DNA from: Metabacillus mangrovi
GTDB taxonomy: Bacteria; Bacillota; Bacilli; Bacillales; Bacillaceae
DNA length: 64,000 nucleotides
Direction of reading: 5' to 3'
Assembly (NCBI RefSeq): GCF_009711125.1
Contig: NZ_WMIB01000017.1
Coordinates: forward strand, 22,777-86,776
The notes below the pieces were generated by a model. That model had not been told where the DNA came from. It ran no database searches and was given only the letters and a program-made list of their open reading frames with translations. Position numbers and translations under genes: made by a program. Below are positions 18,562-28,111 of this stretch, in pieces. Positions within the stretch are counted from its first letter, which is position 1, and each line of letters begins with the position of its first letter.

Positions 18562-19572
18562 TTATAAAGCGAACCTGACTAAAAAGTAGCCAAGACCTGC
18601 AAGCAATAAGGATCCGGCTGAGACGGCCAGGAGAACACGGAGTCCGAGCTTCCGGAACGCCTTAAAATGAACGTTCAGACCCAGCGCTGCCATAGCCATG
18701 GCAATCAGAAAATAAGCCAGACTGAGCAGGAGACGGGACGCTTCTTCCGGAATAATTCCTATTGTGTTGAGGCCACCCATTCCCAGAAACCCGAGGATAA
18801 ACCAGGGAAATGCAGAAAGTAATGCTTTCCGGTCTGCCCCTTCTTTTCTTCGCCCGGCAACCATACCGATTAGCAAAGCAGCAGGGACCAAAAACGCAAC
18901 TCTTGTCAGTTTTGCCAGAATGGCGTTGTCGGCAGCCGTTTGCCCACCGGCAGCTCCGGCAGCTACCGCATGGGCTACTTCATGCAGGGTGGACCCGGCG
19001 AAGAAACCGTACTGATCCGGTGAAAGGTGCAGGACAGAATAAAACACCGTATAAACTAATGTGAAGATCGTCCCAAGCACCGCGATGACAGCGGTGCTGA
19101 CGGCTGTCTGTTCATGGTTCGCCTTCAGCTGCGGGGCGATCGCTGCAATAGCCGCCGCGCCGCATATCGCTGTCCCGCATGCAGCAAGGAATCCGGTCGT
19201 TTTTTCCGCACCAAACCAGCGTGCCAGGTAATAGACCACTGTGAAAGCAAAAATGATATGAAGAGCTGATAAGAACAGCAGGCTCCAGCCTGCCTCGTAT
19301 ATATGTGAAAAGTTAAGCCTTAACCCGAGCAGGACAATGCCTGCCCGCAGCAGGAATTTGCTCGAAAAAACCGTACCTGCAGCGAACGTTTCAGGAACTC
19401 CGAAGACTGACCTGTACGCCATTCCCAATCCAAGGGCAATGACCAGCTGGCCAAGGATGGCAAGCACAGGTAAACCGGACACTGCTTTTGCAGCGGCAGC
19501 GAGGGCGAAAGTGAGGGCTGCCCCTTTCATCCAGTCTGTCCGGATTATTTTCCTTTGAAGAACTTCTTGCAT
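18562..19572 (-). CDS. YeiH/UPF0324-family membrane transporter
   Basis: Membrane protein of 336 aa with about ten spans, matching the YeiH (UPF0324, putative sulfate exporter) family: FLLRAGIVLLGLRLNF, GFLAACGTAICGAAAIAAIAP, GFFAGSTLHEVAHAVAAG and the terminal LGLNVHFKAFRKLGLR. The substrate is not proven; family members are linked to sulfur metabolism. ATG 19572 is preferred (AAGGAAG upstream, first span follows soon); the longer open frame carries promoter-like AT-rich DNA. A LysR-type regulator of the CysL kind is encoded 2 kb away at 21635 and is a candidate controller, as YeiH/LysR neighbours are common. Confidence 0.85.
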   Translation of the reverse strand: MQEVLQRKIIRTDWMKGAALTFALAAAAKAVSGLPVLAILGQLVIALGLGMAYRSVFGVPETFAAGTVFSSKFLLRAGIVLLGLRLNFSHIYEAGWSLLFLSALHIIFAFTVVYYLARWFGAEKTTGFLAACGTAICGAAAIAAIAPQLKANHEQTAVSTAVIAVLGTIFTLVYTVFYSVLHLSPDQYGFFAGSTLHEVAHAVAAGAAGGQTAADNAILAKLTRVAFLVPAALLIGMVAGRRKEGADRKALLSAFPWFILGFLGMGGLNTIGIIPEEASRLLLSLAYFLIAMAMAALGLNVHFKAFRKLGLRVLLAVSAGSLLLAGLGYFLVRFAL

Positions 19573-19640
19573 AGGACCACTTCCTTCTTGTGCTTCTTTT
19601 ACTCTAACCCGGTTTCTATTATTAGTAAAATACATAGTTA

Positions 19641-19655
19641 TAATGGTCGTTATTA
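19641..19655. promoter_or_regulatory. candidate LysR-type operator upstream of yeiH-like gene
   Basis: Interrupted palindrome TAAT-N7-ATTA about 70 bp before the transporter start, in a stretch that also carries two direct copies of TTATTAGTA (about 19619 and 19650). The dyad has the size of a LysR-family binding site. No regulator is proven. Confidence 0.35.
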
Positions 19656-19759
19656 GTATTTCTGATTTTAAAATCCGAACAGTGCTGTCATCCATTCTAA
19701 ACACCCGCTTAACAATTCACTGCTATGATTGCTTTGTTTAAAACAAGGAGGTTGTACGT

Positions 19760-21520
19760 GTGAAATCGTTCTGGTCTATTTTGTTCACTGCCGTTTTATT
19801 TTTCTCCATCGCCCCTTCAGGCCTTGCCGCTGAAGAACCAGCTAATCCCAAACAGGATGGCGGGATTGGCGATACAGAAAATTTTCTGGATGAAGAACCG
19901 GGAATTACAGCTAAGAATGCAAAAGTGAATCAGATTCTGTATCCGCTCTTTTCCACTCCTTCCATCACAAAAAAAGGCACTGCCATGACAGTGAAGGTCG
20001 ATACTCAGGGAAAAACCGCCGATAACTGGTCCGTCAAGCTTACGCCAACGAATCATTCCCCGCTATCCTCTGAATATGAACTGCCTGTGAAAAATACAGC
20101 TCCGGGAAGCTCACATTGGAAGAAAAGCGTCAGCATACAGGATGTTACAGTTGAAATTCCTGCTGAAGTGCCGGAGCAGCTGTATGATCTGGAAGTTTCC
20201 TATACGGCAGACGGTAAACAGATAACAGACAGGCAGCCCCACTCTGTCAAAGCCGTTGATGAATTCAAGAAGGATTTTACGTTTTTTCATGTGACGGATA
20301 CGCACGTCGGCTCCCCCCGCAACCTTGCTGACGGCATTTCTTCAGTCAGTATCGCCCGGTCTAAAGAAACCGGGATGTGGCACCCAGACAAGGATAAGCG
20401 CTGGCTTTACCTTCAAAAAACAATCAGCGAGGTCAATCTGGCAAAGCCGGATTTTGTTGTGATTACCGGTGACTTAATGTTCGGACAGCTGAATCCGCTG
20501 GAGTACGTATACGAATATAAAGAAACGTACGAAGTTCTGCAGAAACTGAATGTGCCGGTTTTTCTCGTACCAGGGAACCACGACTACTATGCGCAGGATG
20601 CGACTCTGACAGACGGGGCGAAGTATTGGGAAAACTATTTCGGCCCGCAGTATTTCTCCTTTGATTATGGTCCGTACGCCCACTTTATCGGCTACAACTC
20701 TTTTGACTGGAATAAGATCAACCGCAGCGGCAGCGGAACTGTCCTTGTCCCGACCTGGGGCGGGCAAATCCGGAATGAGCAGCTGGACTGGATCAAAAAC
20801 GACCTTGCGCAAAACGCCGAAAAGTCGGATGACAGCCAGATCCGTGGCCTGTTCTCCCACCACAACCCGCTTTGGAGGGACCGTGATCTTTGGCCGCAGA
20901 CCGATCATGACGTTCAAAGGTACTGGGAGCAGTATGATGAGCAGCATGACCCGCAAAAGCTTACTACGCTTGCCCTCGGGATGAAGCTCGGCATAAAGTA
21001 TGACCAGCAGTGGCATGGAGAAGGAGCCCAGGAGCTTGTCGATGTCATGGAGCAGTATGAGGTAGATACAAGCCTGCACGGTCATACGCACGAGGATAAC
21101 ATCACCGAACAGAACGGCATCCTTTATGCGACAACCACAGCGATTGAACTGTCAGGCAAGCCTTATGCTGGCTTCCGGAATTTCACGGTTCAAGATGGCC
21201 TCCTCAAAGATTACATCTACGAAGGAGAACACAGCTCCATCCCTATATATGAGAACGGGGACATCACGACGAGAACAATGTCTTATGAAGCCTCCTATGA
21301 AGAAGCAAATGACGGACAGGCTGAATCCCAGCAAGTCACACTGACGAACAGGCTGAAGAAGCCGATGACCGTTTCCGTTCCGGTTTATATGAAAGAGGGA
21401 ACCTATCAGGTTTCAGCCGGGAAAACGGTGCAAAACTATAGCGCGGACGGCAAACAGTATCTGGAAGTAAAAAGAACGATTCCTGCCGGAACGACAGAAA
21501 CGATTACGATTCAAAAATAA
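19760..21520 (+). CDS. secreted calcineurin-type metallophosphoesterase
   Basis: Secreted protein of 586 aa. A signal peptide (KSFWSILFTAVLFFSIAPSGLAA) is followed by a beta-sandwich-like N-terminal region (about residues 40-170), then a calcineurin-type metallophosphoesterase core with all metal motifs: HVTDTHVGS, ITGDLMFG, PGNHDYYAQ, FSHHNPLW and LHGHTHED. A short C-terminal beta domain (residues 500-586) ends the protein; no sortase or membrane anchor is seen. It should hydrolyse phosphate esters outside the cell; the substrate is unknown. The GTG start is well supported by AAGGAGG 8 nt upstream. It is divergent from the YeiH-like gene and followed by a terminator. Confidence 0.85.
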   Translation: MKSFWSILFTAVLFFSIAPSGLAAEEPANPKQDGGIGDTENFLDEEPGITAKNAKVNQILYPLFSTPSITKKGTAMTVKVDTQGKTADNWSVKLTPTNHSPLSSEYELPVKNTAPGSSHWKKSVSIQDVTVEIPAEVPEQLYDLEVSYTADGKQITDRQPHSVKAVDEFKKDFTFFHVTDTHVGSPRNLADGISSVSIARSKETGMWHPDKDKRWLYLQKTISEVNLAKPDFVVITGDLMFGQLNPLEYVYEYKETYEVLQKLNVPVFLVPGNHDYYAQDATLTDGAKYWENYFGPQYFSFDYGPYAHFIGYNSFDWNKINRSGSGTVLVPTWGGQIRNEQLDWIKNDLAQNAEKSDDSQIRGLFSHHNPLWRDRDLWPQTDHDVQRYWEQYDEQHDPQKLTTLALGMKLGIKYDQQWHGEGAQELVDVMEQYEVDTSLHGHTHEDNITEQNGILYATTTAIELSGKPYAGFRNFTVQDGLLKDYIYEGEHSSIPIYENGDITTRTMSYEASYEEANDGQAESQQVTLTNRLKKPMTVSVPVYMKEGTYQVSAGKTVQNYSADGKQYLEVKRTIPAGTTETITIQK

Positions 21521-21525
21521 AGCCA

Positions 21526-21562
21526 GAAAAACCGGTACTTCATCAAAGGGCCGGTTTTTCTT
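21526..21562 (+). terminator. intrinsic terminator
   Basis: 9-bp stem AAAAACCGG / CCGGTTTTT with a 15-nt loop, closing the phosphoesterase transcript. Confidence 0.8.
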
Positions 21563-21634
21563 ATGGATTTTCTGTATTGGAATTTGTAAAGTAGAAAGAA
21601 ACGATTCATCTTTTTAGCAGAGGGGCGGCTTATT

Positions 21635-22519
21635 ATGCATTTAGATTCACTCAAAACATTCACTACTCTCGCAGAAGTGAAAAACTTCACAAAAACGGCG
21701 GACATCCTCCATATTTCACAGCCCAGCGTCAGTCTGCATATCAAAAACCTTGAAAAAGAGTTTCAGACAAGCCTTTTCGTGCGGTCTCCAAAATCCTTGA
21801 AAATCACTCCAACCGGCGAGATCCTGTATAACCGCGCAAAGCAAATCATTAATATATACAGCCAGACGAAGCTTGATATCCTCGAGCACCATCACGATGT
21901 GAAAGGAAAGCTTGTGATTGGGGCCAGCTTTACAATCGGCGAATACATCCTTCCGGCCTTCCTCGTCGGCTTTCAGAAAAAATATCCGGACCTCGACATC
22001 GAAGTGATGATCGGGAACACAGAAGAGGTCATTGAATCGGTCAGGCTTTTCAAAGTGGACATCGGCCTGATTGAAGGACAGACAAATGAAAAGGAACTGA
22101 CCGTTGAACCGTTCATGGAAGATGAACTGTTTCTCGTCTCATCTGCAGACCACGTGCTCGCTCAAAAAAAGCGCGTAATGATTGACGATCTTCACAGCCG
22201 CAACTGGGTAACGAGGGAGGAAGGCTCCGGTACAAGGGAGTATCTCGAACATGTCATACGATCCAACGGATTAAAGGTGAATTCCTTTCTCACCATCAGC
22301 AGCAACCAGGGGATCAAAGGGACGCTGATAAGCGGAATGGATGCGTTATCCCTTTTATCCCGCCATGTCATCGATCGGGAGGTTCAGCACCATGCCCTCT
22401 CGATCATCCCGCTGCAGGGACATTCTTTCAAACGAAAACTCTCAATGGTGTATTCCCCTGCGATGGAAAGCAAAATGAATGTGGCCGCCTTTATCGAATC
22501 TTTGGCGGCTGAAAGGTAA
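21635..22519 (+). CDS. LysR-family transcriptional regulator (CysL-like)
   Basis: LysR-type regulator of 294 aa. N-terminal winged helix-turn-helix (LDSLKTFTTLAEVKNFTKTADILHISQPSVSLHIKNLEKEF), helical linker and two-lobed periplasmic-binding-protein-like effector domain (KGKLVIGASFTIGEYILPAFL, TREEGSGTREYLEHV). The effector domain resembles CysL/CbbR-type members, which control sulfur or carbon assimilation genes. The ATG follows AGAGGGGCGG. The likely target is the YeiH-like transporter at 18562-19572, inferred from common genomic pairing rather than proven here. Located alone between the phosphoesterase and a small basic protein. Confidence 0.85.
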   Translation: MHLDSLKTFTTLAEVKNFTKTADILHISQPSVSLHIKNLEKEFQTSLFVRSPKSLKITPTGEILYNRAKQIINIYSQTKLDILEHHHDVKGKLVIGASFTIGEYILPAFLVGFQKKYPDLDIEVMIGNTEEVIESVRLFKVDIGLIEGQTNEKELTVEPFMEDELFLVSSADHVLAQKKRVMIDDLHSRNWVTREEGSGTREYLEHVIRSNGLKVNSFLTISSNQGIKGTLISGMDALSLLSRHVIDREVQHHALSIIPLQGHSFKRKLSMVYSPAMESKMNVAAFIESLAAER

Positions 22520-22603
22520 AATGGCCAAATTGATAGATGTCCAAACAAGCTTCTTTGGTAGAGCATACTATAAAAGGAGCTTGATGAAGGAGGTGAAGGG
22601 TCC

Positions 22604-22792
22604 TTGGCTGAAAAGGATGCTGCTAAAAAGAAGCCATGCGGCTGCGGAGGAAAACCTGTTCTGCAGGCAAAAATCATTGTGAAAGAAGGTTCTTCTTCAG
22701 GTCCTGCAGCTTCTAAAAGACCCGCTGCAGGTAACGTGAAAAAAGGAGCTTGGTATCACCGTTTCCTTGCAAAAATGAAAGCTCTCTTTTAA
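22604..22792 (+). CDS. small basic protein with CGCGG motif
   Basis: Peptide of 62 aa, rich in Lys and Ala, with a PCGCGGKP motif near the N-terminus (two Cys) and an amphipathic basic C-terminus (WYHRFLAKMKALF). It begins with TTG, supported by an excellent AAGGAGGTGA 7 nt upstream, and is closed by a strong terminator, so it is probably real. I recognise no family; the Cys pair could bind a metal or form a disulfide. Confidence 0.65.
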   Translation: MAEKDAAKKKPCGCGGKPVLQAKIIVKEGSSSGPAASKRPAAGNVKKGAWYHRFLAKMKALF

Positions 22793-22798
22793 AAAGAC

Positions 22799-22828
22799 GG
22801 CCCCGGCAACCGCCGGGGCCTTCTTCTT
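22799..22828. terminator. strong bidirectional terminator
   Basis: Perfect 9-bp GC stem GGCCCCGGC / GCCGGGGCC with a tetraloop; TTCTTCTT follows on plus, and a T-rich stretch follows on minus. Confidence 0.9.
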
Positions 22829-22841
22829 ACTGTTCAATCAA

Positions 22842-23315
22842 TTACTCAGCTGCCTGCGGGCACTCAAATACCGGCTGTGCAGTAACAGTGATGGTATCGG
22901 CTTCTGTATCCAAAACAAATTGAAGATTTTCAAGTGTAAACGCATCACATGGCAGTTCAGGCGGACACGTTTTTTCACAGTAATAGCAGATTTGAGAACC
23001 GATGTCATACGGGATCACCAGCGTGATGGTTTCCGGCACAGGGCATGTCTCGCCATCAAACACTGGAAGCACAATTGTAAAGGTTACGATCCCGCTGTAC
23101 CGGACGTAGTAAAGGTCAATGGAGCAGACAAGGCTCTGTCCGCAAATCTCAACCTCTGCCTCTGCGGAGCAGCACCCTTTTTCAGAATCCAGATTAATCG
23201 GACAGCTGTAAACAGTCGGTGTGCCAATGCTTGCAACGCAAGGAGGAACCGGAAACGTTTCATTGATCGGCGCCAGTTCCGTACTGCAAGGACACTCATT
23301 AAAACAATTGTTCAT
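22842..23315 (-). CDS. cysteine-rich protein, possible spore-surface protein
   Basis: Protein of 157 aa with at least 14 cysteines in clusters (NECPCSTEL, GCCSAEAEVEICGQSLVC, ICYYCEKTCPPELPC, FECPQ) and a beta-rich hydrophobic middle (GIVTFTIVLPVFDGE, ETITLVIPYDIG). There is no signal peptide. In spore formers such disulfide-rich, signal-less proteins are often coat or exosporium components, so that role is a reasonable inference, not shown. ATG 23315 is preferred (AGAGGCTG upstream). A perfect 7-bp inverted repeat lies 27 bp upstream. Confidence 0.65.
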   Translation of the reverse strand: MNNCFNECPCSTELAPINETFPVPPCVASIGTPTVYSCPINLDSEKGCCSAEAEVEICGQSLVCSIDLYYVRYSGIVTFTIVLPVFDGETCPVPETITLVIPYDIGSQICYYCEKTCPPELPCDAFTLENLQFVLDTEADTITVTAQPVFECPQAAE

Positions 23316-23341
23316 TCTTTCAGCCTCTTTCCTTAAAGATA

Positions 23342-23361
23342 TTCCAAACAATCATTTGGAA
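23342..23361. promoter_or_regulatory. inverted repeat upstream of Cys-rich gene
   Basis: Perfect dyad TTCCAAA-N6-TTTGGAA at 23342-23361. It lies in the upstream region of the minus-strand Cys-rich gene and could be an operator or leader hairpin. No T-run follows, so it is not a terminator. Confidence 0.45.
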
Positions 23362-23606
23362 CTCTCTATAAGGTATTACTATTAGTAGATTCTGCTTGGT
23401 CTGAAACCCTAAAAAAGGTATAACTCACCAAAATTGGCGTTTGTCTCATGTATGATTAGCGCAGAAAGGAGAAAGCAGGTGAGAAATTGAGAGATTTGAG
23501 AAAATAGGCATCCTTTTCTCCAGTCCATTCTGAATCAAGATGGTTTCCCCGGTAGCACATCCTCTCTTTTTTCGATACAATTACTGTAAAAACGTGGTGA
23601 ACCCCT

Positions 23607-24302
23607 TTGTTTAAACTCCTACTAATTGAAGACGATACAACGCTATTTTCAGAGATAAGAGAGCGGCTTTCTCAATGGTCCTATGAAATTCATGGAATCC
23701 ACGATTTCAGCCTGGTTTTTCAGGAATTTATCGAGATCAACCCCGATCTGGTCATTATCGATATCCAGCTGCCGAAGTATGATGGCTTTCACTGGTGCAG
23801 GATGATCCGTTCCCGCTCAAATGTTCCGATTCTCTTTTTATCCTCCCGGGACCACCCGTCTGATATCGTCATGTCGATGCAGTTCGGCGCCGATGACTTC
23901 ATTCAGAAGCCTTTTCATTTTGACGTGCTGATTGCTAAAATTCATGCATTGCTGCGCAGGGCATACAATTATGGTGCAGAGAAGCCCGAACTAAAAACGT
24001 GGCGCGGTGCTGCACTGGACTATGAAAAAAATACCGTCAGCAATGAATATGGCTCGGTCGAACTATCAAAAAATGAAAGCTATATTTTAAAACTGCTGGT
24101 TGAGCAGAAAAACAAGATCGTCAGCCGGGAAGCACTGATCAGCCGGTTGTGGGATGATGAACGCTTTATCAGTGATAATACCTTGACCGTCAACGTAAAC
24201 CGCCTTCGGAAAAGACTGGATGAACTGAAGCTTGGACACTGCATTCAGACAAAAGTCGGCCAGGGATACATCGCATATGAGGAAGACAGCTATGATCAGT
24301 AA
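23607..24302 (+). CDS. bceR: BceR-type response regulator
   Basis: OmpR-family response regulator of 231 aa. Receiver domain with acidic pocket EDD (8-10), phosphoacceptor Asp52 in VIIDIQLPKYDG, and Lys in FIQKPFHFD; C-terminal winged helix (about 130-225) with SVELSKNESYILKLL and TVNVNRLRKRLDEL. It is the cytoplasmic output of a Bce-type module and should activate the ABC transporter genes downstream. TTG start with GTGGTGA 6 nt upstream. Its last 11 bp overlap the start of the kinase gene. The 255-bp region before it (23352-23606) has no gene. Confidence 0.9.
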   Translation: MFKLLLIEDDTTLFSEIRERLSQWSYEIHGIHDFSLVFQEFIEINPDLVIIDIQLPKYDGFHWCRMIRSRSNVPILFLSSRDHPSDIVMSMQFGADDFIQKPFHFDVLIAKIHALLRRAYNYGAEKPELKTWRGAALDYEKNTVSNEYGSVELSKNESYILKLLVEQKNKIVSREALISRLWDDERFISDNTLTVNVNRLRKRLDELKLGHCIQTKVGQGYIAYEEDSYDQ

Positions 24303-25296
24303 ATACATAAGGGAAAAAATAAGCTGGATCGCCGTTTTTCTGTTTACACAATCCCTCATCCTTTTTACCGCTTTTATTGACTCTACCGTTCCCTTCGCTT
24401 CGGTTTTGTATATGGTCGCTCTTTCAACCGGGATCTTCCTTTTGTTTCTTTGCTTTCGTTATCAAAAAGAAACGAGGTTCTACAGGAGCCTTCTGGAACG
24501 GGGGGAAGAGCTTGATACGACAGGGATCGCTGAACCGGATAGCCCCTTTGAGAAGATTGTAGAGGCAAGCATGGTCTCCCACCTTCATCACTTGAAGGAA
24601 ACAGCTGCAGCCCAGCGGTCAGAGCTTGAGCGGGAGAAGGATGAACTGCTCGCCTGGATACACGAGGTCAAAACACCCCTTACAGCTATGAATCTGATTA
24701 TTGGAAGGATCGACGATGAAAAGATAAAGAGCCAGTTAAATCACGAGTGGCTCCGGATCCATCTGCTGCTGGACCGGCAGCTGCATCAAAAGAGACTGCC
24801 CTTTATGGAAAATGACCTCTATATCGAAAATGTAAATCTGCAATCGCTCCTCTTCAGTGAATTAAAAACACTGCAGGCATGGTGCATGGCCAAGAACATC
24901 GGCTTTGAGGTGCAGCTTGAAGCCGGCTCTGTTTTAAGTGACGGAAAATGGCTGGCCTTTATTCTCCGGCAGATCCTTACAAACGCCGTGAAATACAGCA
25001 GCAGCAGTGATATCCATGTCACCAGCAAGTTTAACGCCAGCAAGGTGCAGCTTGAAATAAAAGATTTTGGCCGGGGAATTGACCCGAAGGATTTGCCGAG
25101 AATCTTTGATAAGGGATTTACTTCCGCCGTTCATCATCTGGACCCCTCCTCGACCGGTATGGGGCTGTACCTCGCAAATAAAGCCGCCCGGGTTATGCAC
25201 ATGGATCTTGAGGCAAGCTCCACGCCTAATGAAGGGACAAGCTTTATCCTCACCTTCCCTGACCAGAATGAATTTGTGAAGATCCACACCATGTGA
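24292..25296 (+). CDS. bceS: BceS-type intramembrane-sensing histidine kinase
   Basis: Histidine kinase of 334 aa with two N-terminal spans (residues 12-55) separated by only a few external residues, the hallmark of intramembrane-sensing kinases that rely on their ABC transporter to detect peptide antibiotics. The phosphoacceptor His124 lies in WIHEVKTPLTAMNLI; the ATPase domain has N box ILTNAVKYSS, DFGRGID and GMGLYLANKA. The start ATG (after GAGGAAG) overlaps the end of bceR by 11 bp. A terminator covers its stop codon, separating it from the transporter genes, which then need their own regulated promoter. Confidence 0.9.
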   Translation: MISKYIREKISWIAVFLFTQSLILFTAFIDSTVPFASVLYMVALSTGIFLLFLCFRYQKETRFYRSLLERGEELDTTGIAEPDSPFEKIVEASMVSHLHHLKETAAAQRSELEREKDELLAWIHEVKTPLTAMNLIIGRIDDEKIKSQLNHEWLRIHLLLDRQLHQKRLPFMENDLYIENVNLQSLLFSELKTLQAWCMAKNIGFEVQLEAGSVLSDGKWLAFILRQILTNAVKYSSSSDIHVTSKFNASKVQLEIKDFGRGIDPKDLPRIFDKGFTSAVHHLDPSSTGMGLYLANKAARVMHMDLEASSTPNEGTSFILTFPDQNEFVKIHTM

Positions 25297-25324
25297 CAAA
25301 ATCGTCACATGGTTTTTCTTTTTG
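25289..25324 (+). terminator. terminator of bceRS, possibly also BceR operator
   Basis: Perfect 9-bp inverted repeat CCATGTGAC / GTCACATGG with a 6-nt spacer, followed by TTTTTCTTTTT. It contains the kinase stop codon. The core TGACA-N4-CGTCA is close to the TNACA-N4-TGTNA type site used by BceR-like regulators and lies about 110 bp before bceA, so one sequence may serve as both terminator and operator. The operator role is inference. Confidence 0.7.
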
Positions 25325-25398
25325 TGCCCTGTTTCAAAGGAAAACCACGGGAAATGCTTTTATACTTTATGTAACAGCGAGTAAAGGAGCCGATTATA

Positions 25399-26160
25399 TT
25401 GATGATTTTAGAAGCATCCAACATTCATAAAAGCTATGGCACTAAATTTAACAGGCAGGAGGTTTTAAAGGGACTGGACCTTCAGTTTTCCAAAGGGGAA
25501 TTTGTCAGCATCATGGGAGCATCCGGCTCCGGCAAAACCACTCTTCTAAACGTCCTTTCCTCAATAGACCGGATCAACAGCGGATCCATTTCCATCCAGG
25601 GCACGGATATCACCTCTATGAAAGAAAAAAAGCTTGCCGAGTTCCGGAAGCACCACCTCGGATTTATCTTTCAGGAGTACAATCTTCTTGATACCCTTAC
25701 CGTTAAAGAGAACATCCTGCTCCCCCTTTCCGTTACGAAAGCTCCCCGGAAGGAAGCACAGCAGCGGTTTCAGACCGTTGCCGAAGAGCTTGGTATTCTG
25801 GAATTGGAAAATAAATACCCGAACGAAATTTCCGGGGGGCAAAAACAAAGAACGTCTGCAGCCCGGGCATTTATCCATGAACCTAGTATCATTTTTGCAG
25901 ATGAGCCGACAGGGGCACTTGATTCAAAAGCCGCATCCGACTTGCTTAATAAGCTGTATGATCTGAATAAGAAACGGCACGCCACCATTATTATGGTTAC
26001 CCATGATCCCACAGCTGCGAGCTACTGCAGCCGCGTGGTCTTTATAAAAGACGGACAGCTGTTTACTCAGCTCCATAAAGGAGATCAATCGAGACAAAGC
26101 TTCTTTCAGGATATTATGAAGACGCAAGGCGTGCTTGGCGGTGTGCAAAATGAGCATTAA
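25399..26160 (+). CDS. bceA: BceA-type ABC transporter ATPase
   Basis: ATPase of the peptide-antibiotic detoxification transporter, about 253 aa. Walker [10 protein letters not shown] (about residue 40), Q loop FQEYNLL, signature [15 protein letters not shown] (the usual LSGGQQQR is slightly altered), Walker [13 protein letters not shown] and switch His in VTHDP. Together with BceB it frees the lipid II-cycle target from bacitracin-like peptides and signals to BceS. Either TTG 25399 or ATG 25402 is the start; AAAGGAG suits the former better. A TATACT about 45 bp upstream is a likely -10 without a good -35, as expected for an activator-dependent promoter. Overlaps bceB by 11 bp. Confidence 0.9.
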   Translation: MMILEASNIHKSYGTKFNRQEVLKGLDLQFSKGEFVSIMGASGSGKTTLLNVLSSIDRINSGSISIQGTDITSMKEKKLAEFRKHHLGFIFQEYNLLDTLTVKENILLPLSVTKAPRKEAQQRFQTVAEELGILELENKYPNEISGGQKQRTSAARAFIHEPSIIFADEPTGALDSKAASDLLNKLYDLNKKRHATIIMVTHDPTAASYCSRVVFIKDGQLFTQLHKGDQSRQSFFQDIMKTQGVLGGVQNEH

Positions 26161-28087
26161 TCAGCTGATCTTCCGCAATCTGAAGAAAAACCTGAAAAAT
26201 TATTACCTGTATGTGTTCGCTTTGATTTTCAGCGCTGCCCTGTACTTTGCCTTCGTTACTCTTCAATACGACCCTTCTATGGATGAAGTGGAGGGATCCA
26301 TCAAAGGAGGCGCAGCCATACGAGCAGCCTCTGTCCTGCTGGTCGGAATTATTTCTGTTTTTCTTTTGTATGCCAACACCATTTTCATTAAAAGAAGAAG
26401 CAAGGAGATTGGTTTGTTTCAGCTGATCGGCATGACAAAGTCGAAGATCTTCAGGATTTTAACCGCTGAAAATTTCATTTTATATTTCAGCTCAATCGCG
26501 GCCGGAATCCTGCTCGGTTTCTTCTTTTCAAAGCTCATTATCATGATTCTGTATAAAATTACCGGAGTCCAGGCGATCGCCTCCCTGCGGTTTTCTCCGG
26601 AAGCCCTCCTGCAGACGGCGATCGTGTTTATAGCAGGCTACCTGCTGATCATGGCGATGAATTACCTTTATATAAAGCGCCAGACAATCCTTTCCCTCTT
26701 CCGCAAAACATCCTCAACAGAGGGAAAAGTAAAAAGGACATCGGTTTTGGAGGCTGTTATAGGAATACTTGGAATCGGTCTGATCGGAGCAGGATATTAT
26801 GTTTCTTCAAGACTGTTTGAAGGGGATTTCACCAACATGATGGCCCTGTTTATGTCTATGATTTTCATCCTTGCATCCGTCATTATCGGAACCTACTTCT
26901 TTTATAAAGGCTCTGTCCGTTTTCTATTAAATATAATGCGCAGGCGCAAAAAAGGGTACATGCCGGTCCGGGATGTGCTGTCGCTTTCATCCATCATGTT
27001 CCGGATGAAATCCAACTCCCTGCTGCTGACGATCATCACGACGGTTTCAGCTCTTGCTCTGGGCCTGCTTTCCTTAAGTTATATTTCCTACTATTCTGCA
27101 GAAAAAACAGCGGAATATTATGTGCCAAACGACTTCTCCTTTACAAACCAGGAGTCTGCCGAAACCTTTCAGACAGCCTTGAAAGAGGAAGGGATTCCTT
27201 TTGAACTGGATACCAGGGAGGTCCTCCAGGCTTATGCAGATTTTCAGGATATCCTCCTATCTGAAACCGAGAACGCTGCTTTTGACTCAAGCAGGGCAGT
27301 TTTGCCAGTAGTCAGCGATAAAAGCACGGATGGGCCCGATCTCTCACCGGAAGAAGTTTATTTTACCGGAATGACAGATATACAGAATCGCATTCTGCCC
27401 CTGAAGCCTGAGGGAGAGATCGCATGGAAGATCGGGAATCAGACCATTCCGCAAAAGTATACAGGCATGGAAGACCCGTTCATCGTTTCACTGAATTTCA
27501 CTGGCGGAATGCCAGTTGCTGTTGTAGATGAAGCGGTCTTTCAGGAACTGAAAAAAAATCAGGACCCCGCGATAAAGAAGGATAACAATCGGTATATCGG
27601 AATCGACATTCCGGATGCGGAGAACCTTGATGCGGCCAACGTTTTGTTCAAAACCGTAGCCGTGAAAGAGTACCAGGTATCCCAATTCCAGGAAGCAGAA
27701 GGACAGAAAATCAATATGGGTCTCACCATGTTCATCGTCGGCTTCCTCGGCCTCGCCTTCCTGATCAGTTCAGGGTGCATCCTCTACTTTAAGCAAATGG
27801 ACGAAAGCGAGGAGGAAAAACCAAATTACACGATTCTGCGGAAGCTTGGATTTACCCGCGATGACCTCATCAGCGGAATTCGCGTTAAGCAGCTCTTCAA
27901 TTTCGGAATTCCGCTGATTCTCGGACTGCTCCACAGCTATTTTGCCGTGCAATCCGGATGGTTCTTCTTCGGAGCAGAGCTTTGGACCCCCATTATTATC
28001 GTGATGGTCATTTATTCAGGGCTGTATTCTATTTTTGGAGTGCTGTCAGTCATTTATTACCGGAAAGTGATCAAAGAAGCGCTCTAA
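26150..28087 (+). CDS. bceB: BceB-type ABC transporter permease
   Basis: Permease of 645 aa with the BceB layout: first span near residues 15-35, FtsX-like cluster of three spans (50-180, with [19 protein letters not shown]), further spans, a large extracellular domain of about 210 residues (about 310-525) and a C-terminal FtsX cluster ([15 protein letters not shown]). The extracellular domain is the part that recognises the antibiotic-target complex and passes the signal to the kinase, and it sets specificity; which compound is sensed cannot be read from sequence alone. The ATG overlaps bceA. An intergenic phased repeat array and then a terminator follow. Confidence 0.9.
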   Translation: MSINQLIFRNLKKNLKNYYLYVFALIFSAALYFAFVTLQYDPSMDEVEGSIKGGAAIRAASVLLVGIISVFLLYANTIFIKRRSKEIGLFQLIGMTKSKIFRILTAENFILYFSSIAAGILLGFFFSKLIIMILYKITGVQAIASLRFSPEALLQTAIVFIAGYLLIMAMNYLYIKRQTILSLFRKTSSTEGKVKRTSVLEAVIGILGIGLIGAGYYVSSRLFEGDFTNMMALFMSMIFILASVIIGTYFFYKGSVRFLLNIMRRRKKGYMPVRDVLSLSSIMFRMKSNSLLLTIITTVSALALGLLSLSYISYYSAEKTAEYYVPNDFSFTNQESAETFQTALKEEGIPFELDTREVLQAYADFQDILLSETENAAFDSSRAVLPVVSDKSTDGPDLSPEEVYFTGMTDIQNRILPLKPEGEIAWKIGNQTIPQKYTGMEDPFIVSLNFTGGMPVAVVDEAVFQELKKNQDPAIKKDNNRYIGIDIPDAENLDAANVLFKTVAVKEYQVSQFQEAEGQKINMGLTMFIVGFLGLAFLISSGCILYFKQMDESEEEKPNYTILRKLGFTRDDLISGIRVKQLFNFGIPLILGLLHSYFAVQSGWFFFGAELWTPIIIVMVIYSGLYSIFGVLSVIYYRKVIKEAL

Positions 28088-28111
28088 AAGAGGCAGCGGG
28101 ACTGCAACACC

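Noticed and set aside
23576..23590. BceR site before bceR (ACA-N5-TGTAA)
   Set aside because: Spacing is one base off the expected N4 and only one arm is good; not strong enough to call.
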